DNA of 64,000 nucleotides. It comes from Fontibacillus puldeungensis (lineage in GTDB: Bacteria; Bacillota; Bacilli; Paenibacillales; Paenibacillaceae). This document shows positions 17,592 through 26,296 of the stretch, piece by piece. Each line of letters begins with the position of its first letter. The first letter of the stretch is position 1. The position numbers and the translations under genes are program-made. The DNA lies in NCBI RefSeq assembly GCF_042678945.1, contig NZ_JBHTLM010000012.1:91065-155064 (forward strand), given 5' to 3'. The notes under the pieces are model-generated. The model did not search any database and was not told the origin of the DNA. It saw only the letters and a list, made by a program, of their open reading frames with translations.

Positions 17592-17607
17592 TGTGATTTT
17601 TATCATT
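17592..17607. promoter_or_regulatory. CRP/FNR-like half-palindrome (candidate)
   Basis: TGTGA-N6-TCATT matches 8 of 10 bases of the TGTGA-N6-TCACA consensus. It lies 126 bases upstream of nosD. Anaerobic control would fit a nos-like locus, but the match is imperfect. Confidence 0.3.
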
Positions 17608-17727
17608 GACTTTATTAATGACCTGCAGGTGGAATTCTCGTTTTTCTTGTGCCTTTAAATTGCCAAATTGATATGACATAATGGCTTTGAAAGCTTAAAT
17701 TGGAATGAACGGAAGGAGAAGCTATTG

Positions 17728-18546
17728 ATGCAGCTATCTGTGTTCTACAACCATATTCTCGTAGCAAGCGAGCAAACAGGACTGAGTGTGGATGAGGTGC
17801 TGCGGCGTGTACGCAGTTTTGGCATAAGTGCCGTGGAGCTAGGAAGAGATGAGATCGGCTCTGATAAGGAGAAATTTAAAGAGCAACTCAGTAAGGCGAA
17901 AATTGCAGTTTCCTCGATTTATGAAACTTTTGATTTTGGACACGCTCCAGATGCTGGACCTGGACTTGAACTTATTGATACGGCTTATGATTTTGGTGCG
18001 AGCAAAGTGCTGGTGATACCCGGCTTTATAGAGACTTCAGCTTCTGTGGAAGAAAGAAATCTAGCACTCCAGCGAATGGCGGCCACCTTAAGAGAAATAT
18101 GCGATTATGCCGAAGAAAAGGGAATTACCGTCACGATGGAGGATTTTGACGACAACAGAGCACCTTACGCCTCCTCTGATGAGTTAGTCTGGTTTCTTTC
18201 AGAGGTGCCTAAGCTTGGCTGCACGTTCGATACGGGGAATTTTATATTTACCGGTGAGAATGAGCTGGGCGCATTCGGAAAACTTGCAGATCGAACAGTC
18301 CATGTGCACTGCAAAGATCGTTCGCTGGATGAACAAAACGGCGGGATAGTCAAAATCACGCTTAACGGAACTCGGCTCTACCCGTCTCCGGCTGGTTCCG
18401 GGATAATTCAGATTCAAGAGATCATCAATCGACTGCAAACGCTTGGATACGATGGTACCCTGGTCATTGAGCATTTTGATTCCGTTGATGAGCTGGCCTA
18501 TATGGAGCAATCGGCTAAATGGCTGCGTTCAATAATATCAAAATAA
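17728..18546 (+). CDS. Sugar phosphate isomerase/epimerase-type TIM barrel
   Basis: 272 residues, AP-endonuclease-2 type TIM barrel as in xylose-isomerase-like epimerases. Candidate metal ligands appear in order: Glu in TVTMEDFDD, Asp in LGCTFDTGNF, His in VHVHCKDRS and Glu in TLVIEHFDS, the usual strand-end pattern. ATG 17728 is used, with GGAAGGAG 9 bases upstream; TTG 17725 is also in frame. The gene stands alone: divergent from nosD and followed by a strong hairpin. The substrate cannot be read from sequence. Confidence 0.85.
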   Translation: MQLSVFYNHILVASEQTGLSVDEVLRRVRSFGISAVELGRDEIGSDKEKFKEQLSKAKIAVSSIYETFDFGHAPDAGPGLELIDTAYDFGASKVLVIPGFIETSASVEERNLALQRMAATLREICDYAEEKGITVTMEDFDDNRAPYASSDELVWFLSEVPKLGCTFDTGNFIFTGENELGAFGKLADRTVHVHCKDRSLDEQNGGIVKITLNGTRLYPSPAGSGIIQIQEIINRLQTLGYDGTLVIEHFDSVDELAYMEQSAKWLRSIISK

Positions 18547-18560
18547 TTATTTTATATACA

Positions 18561-18596
18561 ACCGAAGGACCTTGCGAAGCCGCAAGGTCCTTCGGT
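18561..18596 (+). terminator. Terminator-like hairpin after the sugar isomerase
   Basis: Perfect 16-base arms (ACCGAAGGACCTTGCG and complement) around AAGC. The trailing U-run is weak (CGTT), so termination may be partial. Confidence 0.65.
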
Positions 18597-18611
18597 CGTT
18601 CCATCACCAGT

Positions 18612-18640
18612 GCATAATTTTGCTCATCTTCCAAATACTA
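18612..18640 (+). promoter_or_regulatory. Sigma-G-like promoter for ger operon 1
   Basis: GCATA, then 17 bases, then AATACTA fits the forespore sigma-G pattern (GHATR - 17/18 - CATnnTA) except for one base of the -10. It ends 40 bases before the gerA-like start. Assigned by eye. Confidence 0.5.
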
Positions 18641-18680
18641 CCCTTAATTATGATGGCATGAATGGGAGGGTAGCAGTGAC

Positions 18681-20126
18681 ATGAGCGATATCAAGCAGGA
18701 TTTTCAAGAAAATAAGGATACGCTCCGCCAGGTGTTTACGCAATGTGATGATTTCACGATGCTCGATTTCCTTATCGGAGAAAAGCAGGTTTCCGCTTGC
18801 CTCTTCTTTTTGAGAGAGATGGCTGATAAGCATGTCATCAATCGTATTTTGCATCACTTGTCGAACTTAAATTGTGCGACTAACCCTGCCTACGGCCAAT
18901 TTGAATGGATCAAACAAAATTTGGAGCTAGATGATGTAACCAAATCATCGGAATTAACCACCATATCAGATGCAATTTTGTCCGGTTATACGGCTCTCCT
19001 GCTTAATGGCTTTTCCGAGTGCATCCTGATCGGTTCCGTCGGAATCGAGTACCGGGCCATTTCTGAGCCTTTGGCTGAAGGAGTCATCAAAGGCCCCAGG
19101 GAAGGCTTCAATGAATCCATAAAGACCAATCTGACCTTAATTCGAAAGCGGCTGAGAACGACACGTCTGAAATCCGAAAGCTATGTTCTTGGCAATTTTA
19201 CGAAAACGGAAATTCTTATTGTTTATTTGGAGGGAGCTGCATCCGACTCTCTCTTGACGGAAGTTAAAAATCGTATCCAGAAAATCGACGCAGACAGTAT
19301 TTTGGATACTCAGTATATTGAAGAATTTATCGAGGACCAGCCATTCTCTTTATTCCCGCAGGTAGAAACGACAGAGCGTCCGGACAAGGTAGCCTCCTCC
19401 CTTCTAACCGGGAAAGTATCGATCCTTGTGGATGGCACCCCATTTGCCATTATCGTGCCCGTTACATTGTCGCAATTTCTGATCTCCAGCGAGGACTACT
19501 ATCAAAGATACCCTTTTGCGTTGTTTATCCGAATGTTACGCTATTTGTCCGCAAGCTTTTCCCTGCTTCTTCCGGCTATTTACATTTCGGTTACGACATT
19601 TCATCAAGAGATGGTCCCCACTCCGCTCATGATTTCTATCGTAAACTCTTATGAAACGGTCCCTTTCCCTGTTTTTGTTGAAGCCTTGTTACTTGAGCTG
19701 ACCTTTGAAATCATCCGCGAAGCCGGTATTCGCCTGCCTCGATTAATCGGCCAAACAATCAGCATCGTCGGCGCTTTAGTCATTGGACAAGCAGCGGTGC
19801 AGGCAGGTCTGGCATCGTACGGAATGGTTATTGTCGTGTCCCTGACCGGGATCATGTCATTTGTCATCCCTTCATATACCATTGCGATTGCGTTTCGTCT
19901 CATGCGTTTTATGTTTATGATCCTCGGGGCTACCCTCGGTTTATACGGTGTAATGCTCGGCCTGATAATGCTGCTTATGCATTTGGCATCGCTGCGTTCC
20001 TTCGGGGTTCCGTTCCTCGCGCCCATTGCTCCGGTGAACGTGAAGGCGTGGAAAGATACGATTGCACGCTTCCCGTGGTGGAGCCTTAGCAAGCGAGCAA
20101 GCCCCCAGGGACCAAAAAATCGTTAG
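18681..20126 (+). CDS. GerA-family germinant receptor subunit A (operon 1)
   Basis: 481 residues of the GerA family. A cytoplasmic N-terminal domain (to ~280) contains the family motif IKGPREGFNESIKTNLTLIRKRL and ends with the strand region LVDGTPFAIIVPVT. It is followed by about five membrane helices and the conserved PFPVFVEALLLELTFEIIREAGIRLP and IGQTISIVGALVIGQAAVQAG segments. GerA, GerB and GerC subunits form the receptor in the spore inner membrane that responds to nutrient germinants. The next three genes are tightly spaced: 11, 3 and 27 bases. The ligand is unknown. Confidence 0.93.
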   Translation: MSDIKQDFQENKDTLRQVFTQCDDFTMLDFLIGEKQVSACLFFLREMADKHVINRILHHLSNLNCATNPAYGQFEWIKQNLELDDVTKSSELTTISDAILSGYTALLLNGFSECILIGSVGIEYRAISEPLAEGVIKGPREGFNESIKTNLTLIRKRLRTTRLKSESYVLGNFTKTEILIVYLEGAASDSLLTEVKNRIQKIDADSILDTQYIEEFIEDQPFSLFPQVETTERPDKVASSLLTGKVSILVDGTPFAIIVPVTLSQFLISSEDYYQRYPFALFIRMLRYLSASFSLLLPAIYISVTTFHQEMVPTPLMISIVNSYETVPFPVFVEALLLELTFEIIREAGIRLPRLIGQTISIVGALVIGQAAVQAGLASYGMVIVVSLTGIMSFVIPSYTIAIAFRLMRFMFMILGATLGLYGVMLGLIMLLMHLASLRSFGVPFLAPIAPVNVKAWKDTIARFPWWSLSKRASPQGPKNR

Positions 20127-20137
20127 GTGGTCAGGCT

Positions 20138-21310
20138 ATGAAATGGGCTAAGAAAATGCTTCTATTCGTTCTGCTTATGACTCTACCGGTTACACTCGGC
20201 GGATGCTGGGACAATATTGAAGTAAGGGAGCTTGGCGTGGTGATGGGTATCGGTCTGGATTACGAAGAAGGCGAGGAGCCAATCCAGCTCACCCTACAAA
20301 TGGTGGCTCCAAGCGGGAAACAAAGCGAGGAAGGGCAAAGCGGCGGGAACAAGAAATATGAAACCTACACAGTACACGGACAGACCGTTTTTGACGCTTA
20401 CCAGAACATGCAAAAAACTTCACCTAAACGTACAGTGTTACCACACAGTAAGCTTGTTGTGATTGGAAAAAAACTGGCCGAACAGGGGCTTACGGAGGTT
20501 TCCGATTTTTTGGTGCGTGAAAGAGAAGTACGTCCCACATCGTGGATTGTTGTGTCCGATTCGACAGCACGTGAAATTTTGGAATCGGAGTTGGGTACGG
20601 GGTCCATTCCCGCTGCAGGCCTAGTCACGATGCAGGAAAATTTCTTGAGGTCATCTACAGGAAACCCTATCAACCTTATTCAATTTTTCATGCGCATGCA
20701 GGGGGATGCCAAGGCGGCCGTGACTCCAATCATCAAAAAGACTGGAGAACATATTCAATTTGAACAATCCGCTCTATTTCGGAGAGATCGAATGATCGGC
20801 ACCTTGAGTCTTAACGAAACCCGAGGCTTGATGTGGCTTGAAAGCAAAGTTGAAAGCGGAAACGTCACCTTGCCTTTTCAGAACGAGGGCGTGAAACTTC
20901 AAAAAAATGTATCGGTAGAAATAAGCCGAGGCCATACGAACATTACCCCTCACTTCGACGGGCGGGATGAAATTACAATGGACATTCGCTGTAAAGGCTG
21001 GGCGCAGATTCGTGATACGGAGTTGGCGAACAAAATCTTATTCTCATCGCAACAAATTGAACGATTGGAAACGGCTGTGGAAACGCAGTTGGAAGAACGC
21101 ATTCAACATACGATCGATATAGCCCGGCAGAAGTATAAAACGGATTTTCTCGGCTTCAATAACAAATTCCATAACCGATATCCGCAAGCCTGGAAATCGA
21201 TTGGCAAGGACTGGGATGAAATTTTTCCGTCTATCCGCACAAACCTTGCAGTGGACATTGAAATAGTTCGTCAAGGCATCACCAAAAATCCACCTGTCAA
21301 CGAGGATTGA
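20138..21310 (+). CDS. Ger(x)C-family germination lipoprotein (operon 1)
   Basis: 390 residues. The N-terminus is a lipoprotein signal (LLFVLLMTLPVTLGGCWD) with the near-universal GCWD lipobox of GerC proteins. The mature part carries NIEVRELGVVMGIGLDYE and a C-terminal domain with YKTDFLGFNNKFHNRYPQAWKSIGKDWDEIFP, the family's closing motif. GerC is anchored on the outer face of the spore inner membrane and is needed for receptor function. It follows gerA by 11 bases with an AGGTGG ribosome binding site. Confidence 0.93.
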   Translation: MKWAKKMLLFVLLMTLPVTLGGCWDNIEVRELGVVMGIGLDYEEGEEPIQLTLQMVAPSGKQSEEGQSGGNKKYETYTVHGQTVFDAYQNMQKTSPKRTVLPHSKLVVIGKKLAEQGLTEVSDFLVREREVRPTSWIVVSDSTAREILESELGTGSIPAAGLVTMQENFLRSSTGNPINLIQFFMRMQGDAKAAVTPIIKKTGEHIQFEQSALFRRDRMIGTLSLNETRGLMWLESKVESGNVTLPFQNEGVKLQKNVSVEISRGHTNITPHFDGRDEITMDIRCKGWAQIRDTELANKILFSSQQIERLETAVETQLEERIQHTIDIARQKYKTDFLGFNNKFHNRYPQAWKSIGKDWDEIFPSIRTNLAVDIEIVRQGITKNPPVNED

Positions 21311-21313
21311 ACT

Positions 21314-21538
21314 ATGAAATCAGGCATGGTGTTTTATACTATTGGCTTGCTGCTTATTTACGTCATTGACCTACACAAGTCGATTCGTAAAAAGGATAAG
21401 AAGAGCGTAATCGCGATTTGTATTCTGTTATCCATCGCTACGACTTTGGCAGGGATCTATTCTGTTGTCGGGCTAAACCCGCTTTATTTGCTACATTGGT
21501 GGTTAAGCCCGTTGGGTCGGCTCATCTGGGGAAATTAA
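21314..21538 (+). CDS. Small two-helix membrane protein inside ger operon 1
   Basis: 74 residues with two probable membrane helices: ~5-20 (MVFYTIGLLLIYVIDL) and ~31-54, joined by a strongly basic loop KSIRKKDKKS. It starts 3 bases after the gerC stop, with AGGA inside the gerC end, and is followed by gerB after 27 bases. It is therefore co-expressed with the receptor. Small membrane proteins (D-type subunits) are encoded in some ger operons and modulate the receptor; this one fits by position and topology. Operon 2 in this window lacks an equivalent. Confidence 0.75.
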   Translation: MKSGMVFYTIGLLLIYVIDLHKSIRKKDKKSVIAICILLSIATTLAGIYSVVGLNPLYLLHWWLSPLGRLIWGN

Positions 21539-21565
21539 TGCGGTGCAAAGGAGATTTCTAACATC

Positions 21566-22708
21566 ATGATTAATCAAGAGCAAATTAGCACGAATCAGTT
21601 TGTTTGGCTGCTGTTCATCATCATCACTTCGGTAACTGTCCTGCAAGCCCCGGGTATTCTGATGCAGACAGGCAGTAGAGACGCCTGGATGTCTGTGGTG
21701 GGCGGGATCATCCTAGACGTCCTGCTTGCGATCGCCTACGCCTATATGGGATTACGTTTTCCCAAGGAAAACTTTGTACAGTACAGCTCGACTATACTCG
21801 GACGGTGGATCGGCACGATCGTGGGCCTGATGTTTCCATTCCTGTTTCTCCTTACCTCCGTCTTGGTAATGCGAAGTTTCAGCATGATCATCCATACCGC
21901 TTTTCTCCCTAAAACCCCCCTTCCCATCATTTCTATAACCGGCTATGCCGTGATCGCCTACGGAGCTCGAAAGGGGATTGAAGTGATTGCAAGGGTGTCC
22001 GAAATTCTCGGGCCAATCTATTTTATCAGCGTGATCATCATTTCATTGATTTTGCTACCCTCCGCCGATATCCAGCGAATAAAGCCCATATTAGAAAACG
22101 GCTTTCTCCCGGTGATTAAAGGCTCTTCTTACATCGTTACCAATTATGGAATATGTATTATAATGGCGATGTTCATTCCGATCTGTAATCAGCCGAGAAA
22201 CGGTTTTTTTGCAAAATTCACCGCAATCAACCTAGGCGGGTTTCTGGTAGGAATCATCGTTGTTTTCAGCATTATGGTGTTCGGTTATCAGCAAGGAGTT
22301 AACAAAATAGCCCCCAGTTTGTCCTTATTGAGGGTCGCCAACTTGGGTACCTTCTTCGAGCGATTTGAAATAATGTGGATGCTAATCGCGGTTGGAGCGG
22401 CAATTATTGGCTCGGCGCAATTAATTTGGGCCGTCAGCGTTGGAGTTTCCCAAACCTTCGGAATGAACCATTATAAGCCGCTTGTATTGTCCGTCTGCCT
22501 GATCTCAATCGTACTAGGGGAGACTTCCTTTCACAATCAAGGGCTTCACGCTGAATTTCTGCAGTTCACTGCTCCTATCGTCGCTTTCTTTATAGAGACC
22601 ATTTTGGAGGTTTTCTTGCTCATCATGGCTCTCATACTGAAAAAAGGGGAAAAAGGCCACTTTAAGGATATCAAGCTGTGGCCAACCCAAGGACAGAGTA
22701 AATCATGA
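21566..22708 (+). CDS. GerB-family germinant receptor permease subunit (operon 1)
   Basis: 380 residues, about ten membrane helices, GerB/amino-acid-permease fold. It opens INQEQISTNQFVWLLFIIITS and includes VLQAPGILMQTGSRDAWMSVVGG, a signature region of GerAB-type spore permeases. ATG 21566 follows AAAGGAG. GerB subunits bind the nutrient germinant, so specificity of operon 1 probably lies here. It is the last gene of the operon. No clear terminator is visible before the convergent DUF2651 gene. Confidence 0.92.
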   Translation: MINQEQISTNQFVWLLFIIITSVTVLQAPGILMQTGSRDAWMSVVGGIILDVLLAIAYAYMGLRFPKENFVQYSSTILGRWIGTIVGLMFPFLFLLTSVLVMRSFSMIIHTAFLPKTPLPIISITGYAVIAYGARKGIEVIARVSEILGPIYFISVIIISLILLPSADIQRIKPILENGFLPVIKGSSYIVTNYGICIIMAMFIPICNQPRNGFFAKFTAINLGGFLVGIIVVFSIMVFGYQQGVNKIAPSLSLLRVANLGTFFERFEIMWMLIAVGAAIIGSAQLIWAVSVGVSQTFGMNHYKPLVLSVCLISIVLGETSFHNQGLHAEFLQFTAPIVAFFIETILEVFLLIMALILKKGEKGHFKDIKLWPTQGQSKS

Positions 22709-22748
22709 CGGAACTCGTCCGCCATCTTTACCTGTCCTTCGATAATGG

Positions 22749-23027
22749 TTACTTCCGGTTACGTTTTCTAATCCGGGAAATGCCTCTATCGGTGAGAAAG
22801 GCAATAACCGCATAAAGGACACCCCACAGCAGCCAAGCGTCCCAGTTCATCTTGAAGGTGTTCCAGTCCGTCGTTATGTAAAGAAGCGGAAACAGGAATG
22901 CGATGATTGGCGCGATGATTTTACCTCTCCGAAGAAACGCCGACACGGCACCTATCACGACCGCAAGCAGTGGACAGAACAGAAACACCATTTGAAACGG
23001 ATCCGGGTTCATAAAATGATAAATCAA
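22749..23027 (-). CDS. Small membrane protein, DUF2651 (YbeF)-like
   Basis: 92 residues with three probable membrane helices: FQMVFLFCPLLAVVIGAVSAFL, IAPIIAFLFPLLYITT and WLLWGVLYAVIAFLT, ending in a basic tail. The pattern recalls the DUF2651 family of Bacillus; function is unknown. The start is TTG 23027 (AGGTGA upstream) or ATG 23012. It begins 7 bases after the MocR stop on the same strand, so the two are probably one transcript. Confidence 0.6.
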   Translation of the reverse strand: MIYHFMNPDPFQMVFLFCPLLAVVIGAVSAFLRRGKIIAPIIAFLFPLLYITTDWNTFKMNWDAWLLWGVLYAVIAFLTDRGISRIRKRNRK

Positions 23028-23033
23028 TAGCGC

Positions 23034-24371
23034 TCACCTCTGCTTTATTTCTTGGACAATAGCATTGACTCCTTCGTCAATTTGCTCAGGTTGTACCCGT
23101 GAAATGCTAATGCGCAAAAATTTCTCTCGTTCTAAATAATTGGATAAATAAAATTGCTTTCCAGGCACAACAATTACATTTCTAGCAGCAAGGCGCCTCG
23201 TAAGGCGATCTAAATTCACTGAAGGCTTCAGCTTAAACTGAGCATAGATGCCAGAAGCTGCATCAGGCACATCTAAATCTCCGTCTTTAGCGTGTCGATG
23301 AACAGCTTCGTACAACGCGTGAAGACGGGATGCGTACTGACTCGATATCGAAAATTTGTGCCGTTCATACATACCGTTTCTGATATAGATATCAAGCGCT
23401 GCTTGTGATAGTTGCGAGGTATCGGCGTATTTTTTGTAGGCACAAAATGTCTCAAGTAAGAGTTCTGGCAATACGACAGCCCCTAAACAAAGACCCGGAA
23501 AAATAATTTTCGAGAAGCTTTTTAAATAAACGACATGTGAAGTTCTATTTAAAGCATAAATCGGGTCAAACCCCGAAGCTTCACCTAGATCGGCCATATA
23601 ATCGTCCTCAACGATGTACACGTTGTATTTACTCGCCAAATTGGCTATGGTTCGTCGCTCTTCCTCACTATAAGTCGTCCCCAGCGGGTTGTGATATCTA
23701 GGCATCGTGTAAAAAAATTTGATGTTTCCGTGTTTAAATTTGTCTTCCAGCTCCTGTAAATCAACCCCCTTGGCAGTACGGGCGATCCCGGTGACAGCCA
23801 CCCCTTCAAACTCTAAAAATCGCAAATAGTGATCATAGCTCGGTTGTTCGACCAGAATCACCGATTTCCCGTTCGGAAAAGGCATTTTGGCCAATATTTC
23901 CAGAGCCTGGTGTGCTCCTGAAGTGATTACAATCCGCTCGGCTTTGGTGAACACCTGATCACCAGCAAAATGAGAAACGAGCGTTTGACGCAGGCTCTTA
24001 AGCCCCATCGTATCCCCATAGGTGAACAGCTGATATTTATAGGTATCGATGGCTTTGTTCAAACAGTGTTGAAAGTCCAAATACGGGAATAGACTTAAGT
24101 CCGGGGAAGCTGAAGCAAAATCGATACAGGGGTTGCTCGAGTGGTCCTTTACCTCGTGCTCCCCTTCTTTAACTATATAATATCCGCTTTGCGGAATGGA
24201 ATAGATAGCGTGGCGTCTCTCCAGTTCAGTGTAAGCTCGGATAATTGTGCTGATACTGCATCCGTACAACTTAGCGGCATCTCTGACAGAAGGCAGCTTT
24301 TGACCTGAGCGGTATTGGCCCTCGTTCATTTTTAGTTCGAAATCCGCGAGAATAGATAAGTATTTTCTCAT
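23034..24371 (-). CDS. MocR-type regulator (GntR HTH plus aminotransferase fold)
   Basis: 445 residues. Residues ~1-70 form a GntR winged helix (RSGQKLPSVRDAAKLYGCSISTIIRAYTEL). The rest is a fold-type I aminotransferase with the PLP lysine in VYLKSFSKIIFPGL and the Asp that contacts the PLP ring nitrogen in YIVEDDYMADL. MocR proteins sense PLP or amino-acid-derived ligands and usually control a divergent transporter or biosynthetic gene. The divergent EamA exporter, 161 bases away, is the obvious target. Regulation of the small DUF2651 gene downstream is also possible. Confidence 0.9.
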   Translation of the reverse strand: MRKYLSILADFELKMNEGQYRSGQKLPSVRDAAKLYGCSISTIIRAYTELERRHAIYSIPQSGYYIVKEGEHEVKDHSSNPCIDFASASPDLSLFPYLDFQHCLNKAIDTYKYQLFTYGDTMGLKSLRQTLVSHFAGDQVFTKAERIVITSGAHQALEILAKMPFPNGKSVILVEQPSYDHYLRFLEFEGVAVTGIARTAKGVDLQELEDKFKHGNIKFFYTMPRYHNPLGTTYSEEERRTIANLASKYNVYIVEDDYMADLGEASGFDPIYALNRTSHVVYLKSFSKIIFPGLCLGAVVLPELLLETFCAYKKYADTSQLSQAALDIYIRNGMYERHKFSISSQYASRLHALYEAVHRHAKDGDLDVPDAASGIYAQFKLKPSVNLDRLTRRLAARNVIVVPGKQFYLSNYLEREKFLRISISRVQPEQIDEGVNAIVQEIKQR

Positions 24372-24532
24372 AATCCCCCCCTATCTCCCATCATTATTAT
24401 AATACAATGAACTGTATCGGTACACTTTTGGAAAAAAGGCGTTGTACATAGCAGCAATTCGCCGTAACATGCTATTACAAAAGGTCGTTCGCGAACACCC
24501 TATAAGCTACTTCATGTAAGGGGGATACGTAA

Positions 24533-25462
24533 ATGCAAACTCAAAGCCTAAAACTTGCTTATTGGGCTGTCATCGTAAATGCGGTTATTGTAGGATTTTC
24601 GTTTCTGTTCACGAAGGTGGCTATCGAATTTGCTGATCCAATGGATACGCTCACCTTTCGCTTTGCGGCCTCATTTGCGGTCATTTTAATTCCGTTTATA
24701 TTTGGGCGCCTAACCTTAAATTTTCGTGGAAAATCACTAGTCAAGCCGCTGCTGCTTGCCGCTATATATCCGCTTGGATTTTTTGTGTTCCAAACTTTCG
24801 GTTTGCAGTACGCTACTTCTTCCGAGGGTGGCATCTTGTACGCCTTTACTCCGGTGTTAACGATGCTTCTGGCTTTCCTGTTCCTCAAGGAATCCACAAC
24901 CCTTTTGCAGAAGCTTTCCATCGCTCTGTCTATTTTTGGCGTCGTGTTTATTCTAGTCATGAAGGGCAGCGGCTTTTCGTTATCCAATACGGCAGGGATT
25001 ATTTTGCTTTCCCTATCTTGCCTTGCATTTGCCGGTTATAGTGTTTTGGCCAGGTCGATGCTAAAAACTTACCGTCCAGTTGAAATTACTTTTTTGACAC
25101 AGGGGATCGGCTTCACTGTCTTTTTAGTAATCTCCTTGACCAACCATGTAACCACTGGAACGATTAAGACGTTTTTTACGCCGCTTGCAAGCGGGTCCTT
25201 TATTCTATCCGTTTTATATCTGGGTGTACTATCATCGCTCATCACGGCGCTGACTGCCAACTATGCATTGTCCAAATTAGAGGCTTCGCGCGTAAGTGTA
25301 TTCACCAGCCTGTCAACCGTGGTGTCGATCGCTGCCGGAGCGCTCCTTCTTGGAGAGGAAATCAGGCTCTATCACATTATCGGTTCCGTGCTGATTATTG
25401 TCGGAGTAATAGGTACAAACCAGGCAAGCCGCAAAGCGGAAAAACATCCTGATCTAGGATAG
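24533..25462 (+). CDS. EamA/DMT-family exporter
   Basis: 309 residues with ten predicted membrane helices in two EamA repeats. The first has FLFTKVAIEFADPMDTLTFRFAASF and FQTFGLQYATSSEGGILYAFTPV; the second has ANYALSKLEASRVSVFTSLSTVVSIAAG. Such proteins export amino acids or metabolites. The start at 24533 follows AAGGGGG. It is divergent from the MocR regulator, a common pairing that suggests export of an amino-acid-like compound sensed by MocR. Confidence 0.9.
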   Translation: MQTQSLKLAYWAVIVNAVIVGFSFLFTKVAIEFADPMDTLTFRFAASFAVILIPFIFGRLTLNFRGKSLVKPLLLAAIYPLGFFVFQTFGLQYATSSEGGILYAFTPVLTMLLAFLFLKESTTLLQKLSIALSIFGVVFILVMKGSGFSLSNTAGIILLSLSCLAFAGYSVLARSMLKTYRPVEITFLTQGIGFTVFLVISLTNHVTTGTIKTFFTPLASGSFILSVLYLGVLSSLITALTANYALSKLEASRVSVFTSLSTVVSIAAGALLLGEEIRLYHIIGSVLIIVGVIGTNQASRKAEKHPDLG

Positions 25463-25528
25463 TAAACTTTGTTTTTTTTGTGGTAATATATGACTTTAAA
25501 TAGTTCATATCTTTTCTAGGAGGAAAAC

Positions 25529-26221
25529 ATGCACATTCACTGTATTCAACATGTTCCGTTTGAAAATCCGGGAGCGATCGTGAAGTGGTCGCAGCAAAAT
25601 GGGCACGAGCTCTCAATTACGCACTTATATGCGGGTGAAGAGCTGCCCACAATAAACACCTGGGATATGCTGGTCGTTATGGGCGGGCCAATGAGCGTTC
25701 ATGATGAAAAGGAATTTCCTTGGCTGGCAGAGGAAAAAAGCTATATTGGAAAAGCGATTGAGCAGGATAAAACGGTGCTGGGCATCTGCTTGGGTTCACA
25801 ACTGATTGCCGAGGCACTCGGTGCCAAAGTATACCGCGCGAAGCAAAAGGAAATCGGCTGGTTTCCGGTAAACTGGACTCCAAATGCCCGCAATCTTCTC
25901 CCGAATAGTCCTGAACAATCCTCGGTCTTTCATTGGCACGGAGAAACCTACGATTTGCCAGCCGAAGCTGAGCTGCTTGCCTCCAGTGCCGTATGCCAAA
26001 ATCAAGCATTTATATACCAGGGTAAAGTGATTGGTCTGCAGTTCCATTTGGAGATGCTTGAGGAAAATGTGAATACGATCGTCGACCAATGCGGGCATGA
26101 GCTTGAGGAAGCCCCTTACATTCAGACGAAAGAAGAAATATTGCGCAATTCCTCATCGTTCAACGATACGTATGCTCTGTTGTCGGAGCTATTGAATGGG
26201 CTGCAAAAGCAACTGTATTAA
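25529..26221 (+). CDS. Class I glutamine amidotransferase-like protein
   Basis: 230 residues with a complete class I glutaminase triad pattern: Cys nucleophile in VLGICLGSQLIAE, His in GLQFHLEM and the acidic residue two beyond it. The oxyanion segment VVMGGPMSVHDE is also present. The family hydrolyses glutamine or gamma-glutamyl compounds, as in the GuaA-like stand-alone amidotransferases. ATG 25529 follows TAGGAGG. It lies 66 bases after the EamA gene on the same strand and may be co-transcribed with it. The acceptor partner is unknown. Confidence 0.87.
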   Translation: MHIHCIQHVPFENPGAIVKWSQQNGHELSITHLYAGEELPTINTWDMLVVMGGPMSVHDEKEFPWLAEEKSYIGKAIEQDKTVLGICLGSQLIAEALGAKVYRAKQKEIGWFPVNWTPNARNLLPNSPEQSSVFHWHGETYDLPAEAELLASSAVCQNQAFIYQGKVIGLQFHLEMLEENVNTIVDQCGHELEEAPYIQTKEEILRNSSSFNDTYALLSELLNGLQKQLY

Positions 26222-26250
26222 ATACATTTACTCAGCATCCGCATCACAGA

Positions 26251-26283
26251 AAAACGGCTCCGAGCGCACCTCGGGGCCGTTTT
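26251..26283. terminator. Bidirectional terminator
   Basis: AAAACGGC..CCGAG pairs with CTCGG..GCCGTTTT around a short loop, between the convergent amidotransferase and oxidoreductase genes. Confidence 0.85.
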
Positions 26284-26296
26284 GCATTCAAGCAAC

